Origin: Bolinopsis microptera
Taxonomy: Eukaryota > Ctenophora > Tentaculata > Lobata > Bolinopsidae
Length of the DNA stretch: 64,000 nucleotides
Direction of reading: 5' to 3'
Assembly: GCF_026151205.1 (NCBI RefSeq)
Contig: NC_087074.1
Location: 21,061,765 to 21,125,764 of the forward strand
Shown: piece after piece, positions 25,201-38,421 of the stretch
Layout: every line of letters starts with the position of its first letter
How positions within the stretch are numbered: position 1 is the stretch's first letter
Notes under the pieces: model-generated
What the model was told of the DNA's origin: nothing
Databases searched by the model: none
The model's input: the letters and a program-made list of their open reading frames with translations, nothing else
Position numbers and translations under genes: made by a program

Positions 25201-27631
25201 TAGTTTATTATATCTAACTCCTGCAGCTGATGGTAAACAAGGATTAGAATGAGTTCAGCTGTCCCATGATGTATGGCGGTGAGCTGTTTCCCACTTGATG
25301 TCTGCTGTTGAAGGATTGCGAACTTCAGTTCCAAGAACTGAAAGTCTAGCTTCATCTATCATCATATCGATTGTGATGAAATCAACTGCACATCAAAAAA
25401 AGTTCTCCTGACATGCTTTAATGGTTCTGTTTTTAGAATTTGCCGAATAAAAAGCATCTATGCCACTTTCATCGATAGATTCGATAGTTCGAATAGCCGA
25501 ACCTTACCATTTCGCCGTGGATCTCCACTGTGGTGTCTGAATCCAGTGAAAAGCGAGCACGCAGTATCGTGTTTACGTGCCTCCAAGTTTAGGTGATTCT
25601 CAATCGGTAGTTCATAATAAACTTTGTTAGACCTTATGTTGTCAAAAAACTAGGAGCTGAATACTATCCAAGAATTCAACCAACCATTATTTAACATTCA
25701 TAAACACCTTACTGTTCTATCATTACAAACTTCGTACTATAACTGAACTTTTTAAAATAGTTAAATATAGGGTACCCAAATCTCTCTACTCTTTACTTAA
25801 CATGTCTGAACTGAGGGATGACCGCTAATACAACCAAAGCAAGCATTACTTTATTTTATAAATCTTCTTGCTTTGGGGGAAACAAGTCAAGGACTCCAAT
25901 CCACATAATAAACCTGAACTTTGTATGAACACATCCCTGTAACTCAATCAAATCAAGGCTAAACGGACCGATCCTTCTAGATGCCCAAAGCAGGTTCGAT
26001 AATGATAGGCATAATACAACTTACCGTTTTGGACCATGCTAGAATTATTGATAAAAACGTGGAATTTATGTAAACAAATACATTAATTACTGTAAATATT
26101 GCCGTTTCCGTACGGCGCTATAAGACTTAATTATGTTAAGAAAGCGCGCCGCAACTACTCCCTACCTCAACATTTGAGCGGGTTTCTTATGCGCGCGACT
26201 TACGTTTATTCCTTGCCCTGTTAATCATACCCATGGACAATAACGCTATATGAGGCATTGACTGTAATTTTCTTCAACAATTACGATTTAACCATCCCAA
26301 AAAGTGATTTACAAAATGACACCTAAACCTCGTTTTCGGTGTTTCACCTTAAACGTTACATGGCGCTAGAACTGTGGTCTGACGTTTGTCAGCTAGATCG
26401 ACTCTGCCAGATTATTGTATTAGCAAATTGTATAGGTGTATAATTTTTTATTGTTAATAATACTCTGCAACCTGGTAGCACGCAAACACAAAAACAAAAT
26501 GTTGGCCTGGCTTGTTCATAACCAAGTAAATAACACGCACTCCGATAAAATCAGTCTTGAGAAACTCCCGCAAAATGTTCATTGTAGTCAACGGGCACAA
26601 AGAAGCACTACTAGCAATTTGTGTCCTTTACCCACCTACAAATTTGAACATTTTTTGGGCGAACTCAATGAAACTACATCTGAATAAATAAAACAAAATT
26701 TAAAAAAACAAAAGTTAAATTTATACCATTATTCAATCAATACAATAATCATAAATTCTAATAATTGGAAACACAAATGCACAATGGATGTCTTAAATTA
26801 TAATTTTGTTGTGACAAATAATCTATTGACTTTCAAAGTGAATATTTAGTTAAGTAATAAATGCCACCACATCAAAGTTAGGAGGTTAAAATTTATTTTT
26901 AAATTTAAAAAGTGAGAAGAATTGCTCTATTGCTTAAAATGAAAAAATTCAGCAAAAAGTATCTTATTTTTAAAATAGTAGGTTACATATTATGACAGTA
27001 CTGGCATGACTAGTTTTATTGTGCTGGTAAAAAGGACCCAGTTGCCTGTAAGGCTTATACCTCCGAACCCCATGGGAACCACAATGTATTAAGATCATGC
27101 CAAGTTTCGTATTTAGAGCATTTTATTTTATTATGGAGCTATGATTACGTGGTATAGCTGGTGTCATGTTTAAAGGTCAGGTTTATCCTTGTGTGCTAAT
27201 TATCGCATCCAGATGCTTAGAGATGTGGGTAAAACAAGTCCCTTCTACGAATATATAATGTTTGACCATAAATTTGAGTATTCCCAACATAAACTGTGCA
27301 CTAAGTGACAATTAACAATATTTACATTCATTGATATTTAAGAAGCGGGGTTTTTATTCCCCAGCACTACTACACAACAAAAACCTGTCCGGCCCACCGA
27401 GTAAACACGGTCGGCAGAACAAAGAGCCCAATTGTGCTCTTCTATTCTGTGATCGTGTGTATCTAACTATAAACTAGCTAAATATACTGAGAAATTTAAT
27501 GTAATCAAGTACAGTCGTTTTGAAAAGTCACGTGTCAAAGTAAAGTTTCATGGTGTATCATAATTTTTGATCTCCCGGTGGGGCAACACACTTCGTCCGA
27601 AAGGTCAAGGCAAACCTGTCGATAGTTTTCA
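22283..27631. repeat. Array unit 4
   Basis: RT fragment about 22765-24135 (-), GC block about 24298-24700, HAFTGSDTTS-type fragment about 24975-25600 (-), LINE tail about 25610-26040 (+). Confidence 0.9.
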
Positions 27632-30600
27632 CCATACGAATTAGGCGATTTGAACATATACTCCAGCTTACAACTCAACCAATGTGACGAGACGTCGTGA
27701 CCACAAAATTCTTCAAAATATAACAGCACATACCCTAGTTAGCAAACACTAAACACAACATACATACGGATAACCAATAATGTATAATGCCATTACAAAT
27801 TCGAAAGAAAAATAGTATCTGCTATCTAATTTAAAAAATTGAAGAAGAAACCTGAAGAAAGGAGGGGAAGTAGAGGGTTTGGAGAGCAGATAGGAAAACA
27901 ACATGGATCCGATGAGCGCAGTGATTTAAAATATGTTGTATGATGATGTCGTTTTTGTTTTCGTGCTCTTAGATTAATATATAGGTCTGACTACCCTTGT
28001 CATGATCTTTGCAATACACCGTGTAGGATAACACCCATATGATAACGTATAGTTCAAAAACCTAATTCAATGAAAATTCCATTATGCATCAAAAGTAGTA
28101 ACAGACAACCATATTTGTCTTACCAAAATAGATTGTCATTCGAACATAGCATTCTATGATTATTCTTGAATATACATATAGGAGTGGAGAAGTTCAATTC
28201 ACGTCGTTTACTAACGCATTGATTCCAATACTTGTGTTGAATGGTAGGAAGAATATTTAAGACTTTTGTGTGTGGGATGAGGTAGTTGTCTCGTCTTGTT
28301 ACCTGTTGAATAAAGAGAACATGAGACAGGTGATTGGAACTTATTAATTTTAAAACATATCCAGAAAACAGATAGCAACTATATGAAGAATGTGACAGTC
28401 CAGAAGTTATACTCGTTACAGTTGTGTTTTACAGTGTTCAAGTTCAAAGGAAATCATTGCCTAACATTCTTCATGAAAACTTTACCGGTCTTATCCCTAT
28501 GATAGCCTTACTCTGGCACATGTTTTTTAACTTATTGAAGTAGCATCATTAACACCGAACGAGATTCTTATGCATTTCTTTTGTGTTTTTAAATATGGCT
28601 ATCTAGTTATTATATTTGAAACACCTCCCCAAACAGGTATATACCATAACATAGGTGTGATTCAAAAAAGGGTGTGGTACAGTCTTATATAGTGTTTTAG
28701 GTATCAGCATCGTCAGAATCCACATAGACTACCAATCTCACATTTCAATTTATACGATTTAAACGCTCTCAAGTGAGCATACCCAGTTCAATTTTTGGTC
28801 AATAATGACTCCAAGAAACTTATGTTTCCTCTACCTTTTAAATATTATATTATTCAGTGTCAGTTCTAATTCATTTAGCGTTTGAACCTGGTTCATTTCT
28901 ACGTTACGGCTTAAAGTGGATATAACAACATTTCTTTGTGTTGATATGCACAATTTACTCTTCATATATGTGATGACCAATTTAAGAATTTTTGTTAGCT
29001 TTGAGTAAAGTCTGTTTTTATACATTTACTACACAAATATGTTTGTTGACATCGGCAAAAAGTATAAAACTTACCTAGGTCTGATACTCATATATTTCAT
29101 TGATGTAGGATAATGAAACGCAAGGGACCTAATACTTGACCCCTAGGCACAACCAAAATATTCAGAACATTTTTTTTTTTTTCGGAATCATCTCCAAGTA
29201 TGAAACATATTGCTAGCCTAATAGTAGAGTAACCTGGCTTATTAGTTTATTTGCAGTCCCTCGAATTCCATAATCATTCAATTTTTTTAAGCAGTTTGTT
29301 ATCATGACGGATTGTATCCAAAGCTTTACTTAAATCATATGAAGATGCCCTATTACAGATTTTTTTAACGTCTTAGAGATTTGTCAATGTAAGTCGACAG
29401 ATAAGTTAAGAGCATGGCTTGTCGAAATTATTTGTTTCTGACCATATTGATTTTCATATAATAATCCTTGCGACTGGAAGAAACTGTAAAAGCCTGGAGA
29501 ATATCAAAGACAGTTGATATTTCGCTGCGACGTTGGGTGGAGGGTTTAGGTCAACGTTTATACATTATAGGGTCAAAGTTAGGACTAGAGTTTTGTACAC
29601 TAATGACATTGTTATGGTAAAGATTAAGTTAATCACTACGACCTTTTTCATCTGACCACAATATGCAAAATGCATTTGTATGTCACGTGACAAATTTAGC
29701 CCGAGTGTGCGGAAGTCGAGTCGGTAAGTCAGTGGAACTCTGTGGAGTCCGGCGGACTCCGAGCGGAGTCCGCCGAGCTGGCGGACTCCCGGCGTATTCA
29801 ATTCTGGCGTAGAGGTCCGGCGGAGTCCGCCAAGCACTCCGCCTTAGTCCGCAGCGGACCTGAGTCCGTCCTAGTGGCTTACTCTGCTGCGGACACATCT
29901 TCCGAGCCGCCGCTGAGCCGCACGGAGTCCGCGCGGACTTGTAAAAAGTCCGCTCTGGAGTCCGCTCGGAGGACCCGGCTTCGGCTTCCGCTCGAGAGAT
30001 ATCCGCCAAAATGTTACTCGATCCGAGTGTAAATACATTTTAGCGGAGCACCGCCGGAGTCCTCACGGAGTCCGTCGGCTCCGCCGCGACTCTACTCCGC
30101 GACGGATAGTGGCCAATAAACGACTTCGAATTTCCCATGAGAAAGTTCAAGACTAAACTGATGTGTTCAAAACAGGAAAGAGAACAACGTTTAATCCATG
30201 AGCCCAGAAACCATTTTATTAGATAATTAATTATTTATTAATCAATTCTTAAACAAATATTCAAAAATTATAAAAATATTTTCGATCAAAATATTTTAAA
30301 TTACGAAACATGAATAATAAACAACTTTTCACTAATTAATCGGGAAATCGAAGCAGTACTTTATATATGAACCATATTATAAACTAATAGAGGTCTTACT
30401 TATGAAGTCCTCAGCTGGCACAAATGGTGCAATTGTCCTGAACATTTAAGGCAGGTCGATCCTCAATGTATTCCTTGCTTTTTCTGCATGAACAATCATT
30501 GCCACAACCTGACTTTAAACAGTTGCAACTGATGTTTTTAAATGAGCTTTTCGAGCTGTATTCATTAATAGTGGAGTTTCACTGGGTACAATGCGCCCCA

Positions 30601-33020
30601 TTATTCTCTTTCATCCTGCAGCTTACGGATTCTGGGTATGTATTATCTTACCGAATACGCCTGCAGCTGATGTAAACGAAGAATTAAATGTTGTTCACGC
30701 GCCAGATGTTTGCGTGAGCTGTTCCCATGATGTCTGCTTTTGAAGATGGCTACTTCTGTCAAGAACTGAAAGTCTAGCTTCATCTAGTCTCTCGATTGTG
30801 ATGAAATCACTGCAGCATCAAAAGTTCCCGACATGCCTTTATGGTTGCTGGTGGAGAATTTTGCCGAATTAAAAAGCATCTATTACACTTTCATCGCTAG
30901 ATGCGAATCGTCTGAATATCCGATCCTTACCATTCCGTGGATCCAACTGGTGGTGTCTATCCAGTGAAAGCGTGGCACAGCAGTATCGTGTGTTTAACCG
31001 TGCCTCAAGTTTAGGGGAGTCTAAATCGGTAGTTATAATAAAACTTGTAAGACACCTTATTGTCAAAAACTATGAGCTGAATTCATATTCCAAGAATTCA
31101 ACAAACCATTATTTAACAGTCATAAACTCCTTACTGATCAAAATCTTTACAAAACTTCGTACTATACCTGAACTTTTTTAAAATAGTGAAATATATGGTA
31201 CCCATACTCTCTACACTTTACTTAACATGTCTGAAACTGATGGATTACCTTCTAATACACCAAGCCACCATAACACTTAATTTATAAATCTTCTTGGCTT
31301 TTGGGAATCAATTCAAGGACTTCCTATCACAGAATAAACCCTGTACATTGTGAACACATCCTGTAACTCAACAATCAAGCTAAACCGCACTCTTCTAGAA
31401 GCCCAAGCAGTTCGATATGATGGCATAATGACAACTTTAACAAGTTTTGACCATGCTATATTATTGATAAAAACGTGGAAATTTATGTAACCAAATACAT
31501 AATTATTAAATATTGCCGTTTCATCCGTACTCGTCTATACGAAAGATATGTTTAAAAGCGCGCCGCAGCTACTCTCCTACCTCAACATTTGCGCGGGTTT
31601 CTTATGCGCGCACTAGTATCTTTATCCTTGGCCCCGTTAATCAGACCCATGACATAACGCTATAGGTGGCAGTGACTGTAATTTTCTCAACAATTACAGA
31701 ATTATCCATCCATAAAGGTTAATTACAAATGACACCTAAAACCTCGGTGTTTCGTGTTCACTTAAAACGATTACTGGCGGCTGAACTGAGGTGTCTGACG
31801 TTTGCAGCTATATCTACTCTGATGATGATTGTTATTAGCGAAATTTGTATAGTGTATAATTGTTTAGTGATTAATAATACTCTCAGAACCTGGTAGCAAC
31901 GGCTAACGACAAAAAAACAAATGTTTGCCTGGCTTGTGCATAACCAAGAAATAACACCACTCCTATAAAAAGCCGTCTGGAGAAACTCCTCAAAATGTTC
32001 ATTGTAGTCAACGGGCACAAAGAAGCACTACTAGCAATTTGTCCTTTTAACCCTCCTACATCTTTTGAAAACATTTTTTGTGCGAACTCATTGAACAACA
32101 CGAATTAATAAAACAAAAGTTAGATAAACAAAGTTAAATTAATACCAATTATTCAATCAATACATATCTAAAATTCTAATATGGAAACACAAATGCAAAA
32201 GGATGTCTTAAACTATAATTTTTGTTGTGACTAATAATCTATTTGACTGTTCAAAGTTGAATTTTTAGTTTAAGTATGAAATGCCACCACATTACCATAG
32301 TTAGGGTAAAAATTATATTTTTAAATTTTAAAATGAGAAGATTGCTCTATGGCTAAAATGTAAAATTCTAGCAAAAGAAATCTTATTTTTAAATAGTTTG
32401 GATACAGTTTATGACAGTACTGGCATTGACAAGTTTTATTGTGGCTGGTAAAAAGGACCCAGTTGCCTGTAAGGCTTACGAACGCCCCGGGGACCACAAT
32501 GTTATAAGATCAGCCAATGTTTCATTAGAGCAATTTATTTATTTTGGAGCTATGATAACGTGTATAGCAGGTGGTCATGTTTAAAGTCATTTTATCCTTT
32601 GTGCTAATTATCCATCCAATTCTTAGTGATGTGTGTGTAAATCATGCCTTCTACGATATATAATTTTTGACCATAAATTTTGTTTTTTACACTTAAACTG
32701 TGGCACTAAGTCAATTAACAAAATTACATTACATTGATATTTAAAGCGTGTTTTTTCCCCAGCACGACTACACAATCAAAAACCTGTGGCCACCGGGAAA
32801 CACGTCGCAAGAAACAACAAAGGCCCAATTGTGCTCTTCTATTCAGTGAACGTGTGTATCTACTATAAACTACTAAATATACTAAGAAATTTAATGGAGA
32901 TCATTACAGTCGTTGATATGTCACGTGTCAAAGTAATGTTCATGTGATCAATAATTTTTGATCCCCGGTGGGGCAAACACACGTCCCGGAAAGAGTCAAG
33001 GCAAAACTGTCGAGTTGTCA
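27632..33020. repeat. Array unit 5
   Basis: RT fragment about 28130-29530 (-), GC block about 29697-30115, HAFTGSDTTS-type fragment about 30395-31020 (-), LINE tail about 31030-31460 (+). Confidence 0.9.
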
Positions 33021-36000
33021 CCATACGAAGTAAGGCGATTTGAACAGTATACTCAGCTTACAACACAACCCATGGGACGAGACGTCGTTACCTCAAAATT
33101 CAACAATATACAGCACATACTAGTTAGCAAACACTAAACACAACATACATACTATTACTAAATAAGTATAATCCCATTACTAATTTCGAAAGAAAAATAT
33201 ATCTGCTATCTAATTTAAAAATTGAAGAATAAACCTGAAGAAAGGGGAAGTAGAGGGGTTTTTGTGGGAAGCAGAGTATGGAAACAACGGAACCTTTGCC
33301 GCAGGTTTAAAAATTTGTGTAAGATTATTCGTTTAGTTTCGTTCGTCCTTAGATTAAAATATAGGTCTGATACCCTTGTCATGGATCTTTTATCAATAAC
33401 ACCGTTGTTGTACTCATAGTATTACTAAGTTATTTAATTAACCTATTCAATGATAATTCATTTTGCATCAAAGTTGTAACAGCAACCATAGTTGTCTGTC
33501 ATGATTTAGATTGTAGTTTCTTTACAAAGCTTTCTTAAGATTATTCCCTTGAATATACAGATAGTAGTGGAGAAGTCTCATTCACCTCGTTTTTTTTGTG
33601 GACCCCCCCCTTACTTGCAGTGATTCCAAATAACTGTTGATTGTAGATGAATATGAGGACGGAGTGGGTGGGATGAGGTAGTTGTCTCGTCTTGGTGACC
33701 TGTTGAATAAAGAGAACATTGATACTGGTGTATTGGAACTTATAAATTTTAAACATTTCCAGTAAACAGTGCAACTTATGTAGATTGTGGACAGTCAGGA
33801 AGTTTACTCGTTACAGATTGGTTTACTGTGTTCTATTCAAAGAAATCTTTGCTAACATCTGCTTGATAACTTTACCGGTCTTATCCCTAGTGATAGGCCT
33901 TCTATGGCACATTTTTTGAACTATTTAAGTAACGCATCATTAACACCAAATAGAATTCTTATCCATTTCTTTGTGTTTAAAAAGTATTTCTATCTAGTTT
34001 ATTATTTGATACACCTCCCCAAACAGATAATTGCCATAACATAGGGTGTGGATTCAAAAAGTGTGGTACAGGTCCTTATAGAGTGTTTTTAGGTACACAG
34101 CGTCTGCTCCCACATAGTCACCAATCTCACATTCAATTTACGAATTTAACAACGCTCTCAAGTGAGCATCCCAGTTTCAGTTCTGTCAATAATGACTCCA
34201 AGAAACTTAGTTTCCTCTACCTTTTAATTATTAATTTATCAGTGTCAGTTCTAATTCATAATGGATTGAATCTGTTCATTACTACAGTCGGCTTAAAGTG
34301 GATATAAAAACATTTCTTTCTTTGTGATGATATGTGCAGCAAAGTAACTCTTCATATAATTGATGAACAAGTTTTAAAGAATTTTTTTGTTAGCTTTGCA
34401 GTAAAGTGTTTTTATACATTTATCTACAACAAATATGTTTGTGTGGTCATCGTCAAAAAGTATAAATTCATACCTAGTCTGATACTCTATATATTTCAAT
34501 GTGTAGATAATGAATAAGCAAGGACCTAATACTGACCCCTGAGGCACACAAATATTACAGACAGTTTTTCGGATCTTTCTCCAAGTACTTAAACATATTG
34601 CTGCCATTAGAGAGGAAACTGGCTATTAATTTATTTGCGTCCCTCGAATTCCATAATCATTCATTTTTAAGCATTTTATCATTGACATATTGTATCAAAA
34701 GCCTTACTTAAATCAATGACGATGCCAAGTACATGATATTTATCTCTTAGTATTTTTCCAATGAAGTCGACAGAGAAGTTAAGGCTGGCTTGTCGAATGA
34801 TTTTTTCTGAAGCATATTGAATTTCATATAATAATCCTTGCGACTGGAAGAAACGTGTAAAGCCTGGAAATATCAATGACATTGATATTCGCATGCGGAC
34901 GGTTTTGTGGAGGGGTTAGGGTCCAACGTTTATACATTATATGGTCAAAGTTAGGACTAGAGTTTGTTACACTATTGACAATTGTGAGGGAATGGTTAAG
35001 GTTTATCACTAGCGACCTATTCATCTTACCACAATAAGTTGCAAAATTCTATGTTGTATGTCACGTGACAAATTTTAGCCGAGGGGCGGAAGTCGGAGTC
35101 GGTAAGTCAGTTGACTCTGTTGTGAGTCCGCGGACTCCGAGCGAGTCCGCCTAGCTGGCTGACTCCGGCGGATTCAGACTGGCGGGGAGGTCCGGCTGAG
35201 TCCCGCCAAGCACATTCCGCCGAGTCCGCAGCGGACCGGAGTCCGCCTAGTGGATTTTAACTCTGCGCGGACACACGCCGAGCCGCCGCGGAGACCGCTC
35301 GGGGGGTAGGGTAGGGGTGGAGTCCGCGGCGGACTTTAAAGTCCGCTGAGAGTCCGCCAGCTCGAGTCCGCTTGGGCGGGGCTCAAGGGGGAGAGGTTGT
35401 GAAGCCAAAATGGATATGAGAGGGAATGGGTTTGTATGGTGTGGAGGGTGGGATATAAGGAAGTGAAGATCGGAGTCCGCTGCTCGCCGCGGACCTCTAC
35501 CCCGACGGATAGTGCCAATAAAAACGACCTTTTTCTGATTCTTGAAGAAAGTTCTAGATTAAACTGATGTGTTCAAAACAGGAAAGAGAACAACTTTTTA
35601 TCTGACAACCATTTGATTATATAATTAATTAATTTAGTTAATCAATATTATAACAAATATTCAAAAATTATAAAATATTTTCGAATCAAAATATTTAAAA
35701 TTACGTAACATGAATATAACAACTTTTCTTCACTAAATTATCGGGAAAATCGAAGCAGAACTTATATATGACCATATTAATTACTAGAATAACGAGTCTT
35801 ACTATGAAGCGGTCCTCGCTGGCCATTGGTGCAATTGTCCTGACATTTAAGGCATGTTTTGATCCACAATGTATTCCTGCTTTTTTCTGGCATGAACAAG
35901 CATGCACAACCTTACTTTAAACAGTTGCAACGATTTTTAAATGAGCTTTATCGGAGCTGTATTCATAAGAGGTTGTTCCCACTGTACAAGCGCCCCCATT

Positions 36001-38421
36001 ATTCTCTTATCATCCTCACATATCGGATCAGGTTATTATATATCTTACGCCTGCAGCTGATGGTAAACAAGATAGAATGTTGTTCAGCTGTCCCATATTG
36101 GCGGAGCTGTTTTCCCACTTGATGTCTGCTTGTTGAAGATTGCGACTTCTGTTCGAAGAACTTAAAGTCTAGCTTCTCTAGTCATCTCGATTGTGAATGA
36201 AATCAACTGCATCATCAAATTCTCCGACATGCTTATGGTTGCAGGTGTAGAATTTGCCGAATAAAAAGCATCTATTACACGTTTCATGTATAGAACTATC
36301 GTTCTGAATACCGATCCGTTACCATTCCGTGGATCCAACCTGGTTGTGTCTATTCCAGTGAAAAGCGTGGCACAGCAGTATCGTGTTTACGTGCCTCCAA
36401 TTAGGGTGAGTCTAAATCGGTAGTTCATAATAAACATGTTAGACCCTTATGTTTCAAAAACTAGAGCGAATTCTATTCCAATGAATCATCCAAACCAGTT
36501 ATTTAACAGTCCATAAACTCCTTACTGTTCATAAATCTTACAAACTTCGTTACTATAACTGAACTTTAGTTAAAATATGAAATAGTAGGTACCATATCTC
36601 TCTACTCTTTACTTAACATGTCTGAACTGAGGGATGACCGTCCTTATACCACCAAAAGCCAATCCATAACTGTTATTTAAATAAGATCTTCTTGGCTTTT
36701 GGGAATCAATTCAGACTCCAATCCACAGAATAAACCTGACTTTGTGAACACATCCTGTATACTCATCAAATCAAGGCTAAACCGATCTCATTCTTAGATG
36801 CCCCAGAAGCAGGTTCGATAATGATTGCATAATGACACACTTATCAGTTTGGTGACCATGCTAATATTGATAAAACGTGGAATTTATGAAAACTAAATAC
36901 TTAATTACTTAAATATAGCCGTTTCCGTACTGCGCTATACTTAATAGTATGTTTAAAAGCGCGCCGCAGCTCCTCCCCTACCACAACATTTGCGCTGTTT
37001 CTTATTCGCGCACGTACTTTTATTTACTTGGCCTATAATCAGAACCATACATAAACGCTATAGTGGCAGTGACGTAATTTTTTTGCGCAACAATTACAGA
37101 ATTATCCTCCATAAAGTGATTTACAAAATGACACGCCTAAAACCTCGTGTTTTCGTGTTCACTTAAACGTTACTTGGCGGCTAACTGTTTGTCCTGACTT
37201 TGCAGCTAGATCCGGACTCTGCCATGAATATGTATTTACAATTTGATATAGTGTATAATTGGTTTAGTGTTTATAATACCTCAGCAACCTGTTATCACTG
37301 CTAACACAAAAACAAAATGATTGCCGTGGCAAGAGCATAACCAATTAAATAACACGCACTCCGATAAAAGCCGTCTGGAGAAACTCCGCAAAATGTTTCA
37401 ATGGGTAGTCAACGGGCACAAAGAATCACTACTAGCATTATGTGTCCCTTTACCCTCCAACATAATTTGAACATTTTTGTTGCGAACTCATTGGAAAACA
37501 TCTGAATTAATAAAACAAAAGTTAATAAAACAAAAGTTAAATTTATTACCAATTATTCAATCATACATATCCTAAATTCTAATTATGGAAACACAATGCA
37601 AAATGGATGTCTTAACTATAATTTTTTTGGACTAATAATTATTGACTTTCAAAGTTGAATTTAGTTAAGTATGAAATTCCACCCACATCATAGTTAGGGG
37701 TAGAATGTTATTTTTAAATTTAAAATTGAGAAGATTGATCTATGGCTTTAAAATGTAAAATTCTAGCAAAGATATCTTAATTTTAAATAGTTGGTTACAG
37801 TTTATGACAGTACTGGCATGACTATTTGTATATTGTGGCTGGTAACAACCATGTTGCAGTAAGGGCTTTACGAACCCCAGGGGACCCACAATGATGATAA
37901 GATCAGTCCAGATTGTTTCTATGTAGACAATTTATTTATTTTGGAGCTTATGATAACGTGGTAATAGCTTGGTGGTCATGATTAAAGTCAGTTATCCTTG
38001 TGTGCTAAATATCCATCCAGATGCTTAGTGTTGTGGGTAAATCATGCCCTTCTACGATAATAAATGTTTGACCATAACTTTGTTTACCAACATAAACTGT
38101 GGCACTAATTTCAATAACAATATTTACATTCATGATATTAAAGCGTGTTTTTTTCCCAGCACTACTCCACAACAAAAACCTTCGGGCCCACCCGAGGAAA
38201 CACGGTCCGCAGAACAAAGAGCCCAATTGTGCTCTTCTATTCTGTATCGTGTGTATCTACAATAAAGACTAAGCTAAATATACTAGAAAAAATTGTAAAT
38301 GGAATCATTACAGTCGTTTGATAAAGTTCACGTGTCAAAGTAATGTTCCATGGAGATCATATTTTTGATCCCCGGAGGGCAAACACACTTCCGAAGGTCA
38401 AGGCAAACCTGTCGATGTTTC
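33021..38421. repeat. Array unit 6, with unit-specific inserts
   Basis: RT fragment about 33510-34895 (-), GC block about 35078-35515, HAFTGSDTTS-type fragment about 35800-36410 (-), LINE tail about 36420-36865 (+). Two stretches are unlike every other copy: a T-run/C-run at about 33590-33611 and G-rich sequence at about 35300-35460, the latter replacing the part of the GC block that contains the CCAAAATGTACTCGAG motif elsewhere. Confidence 0.88.
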
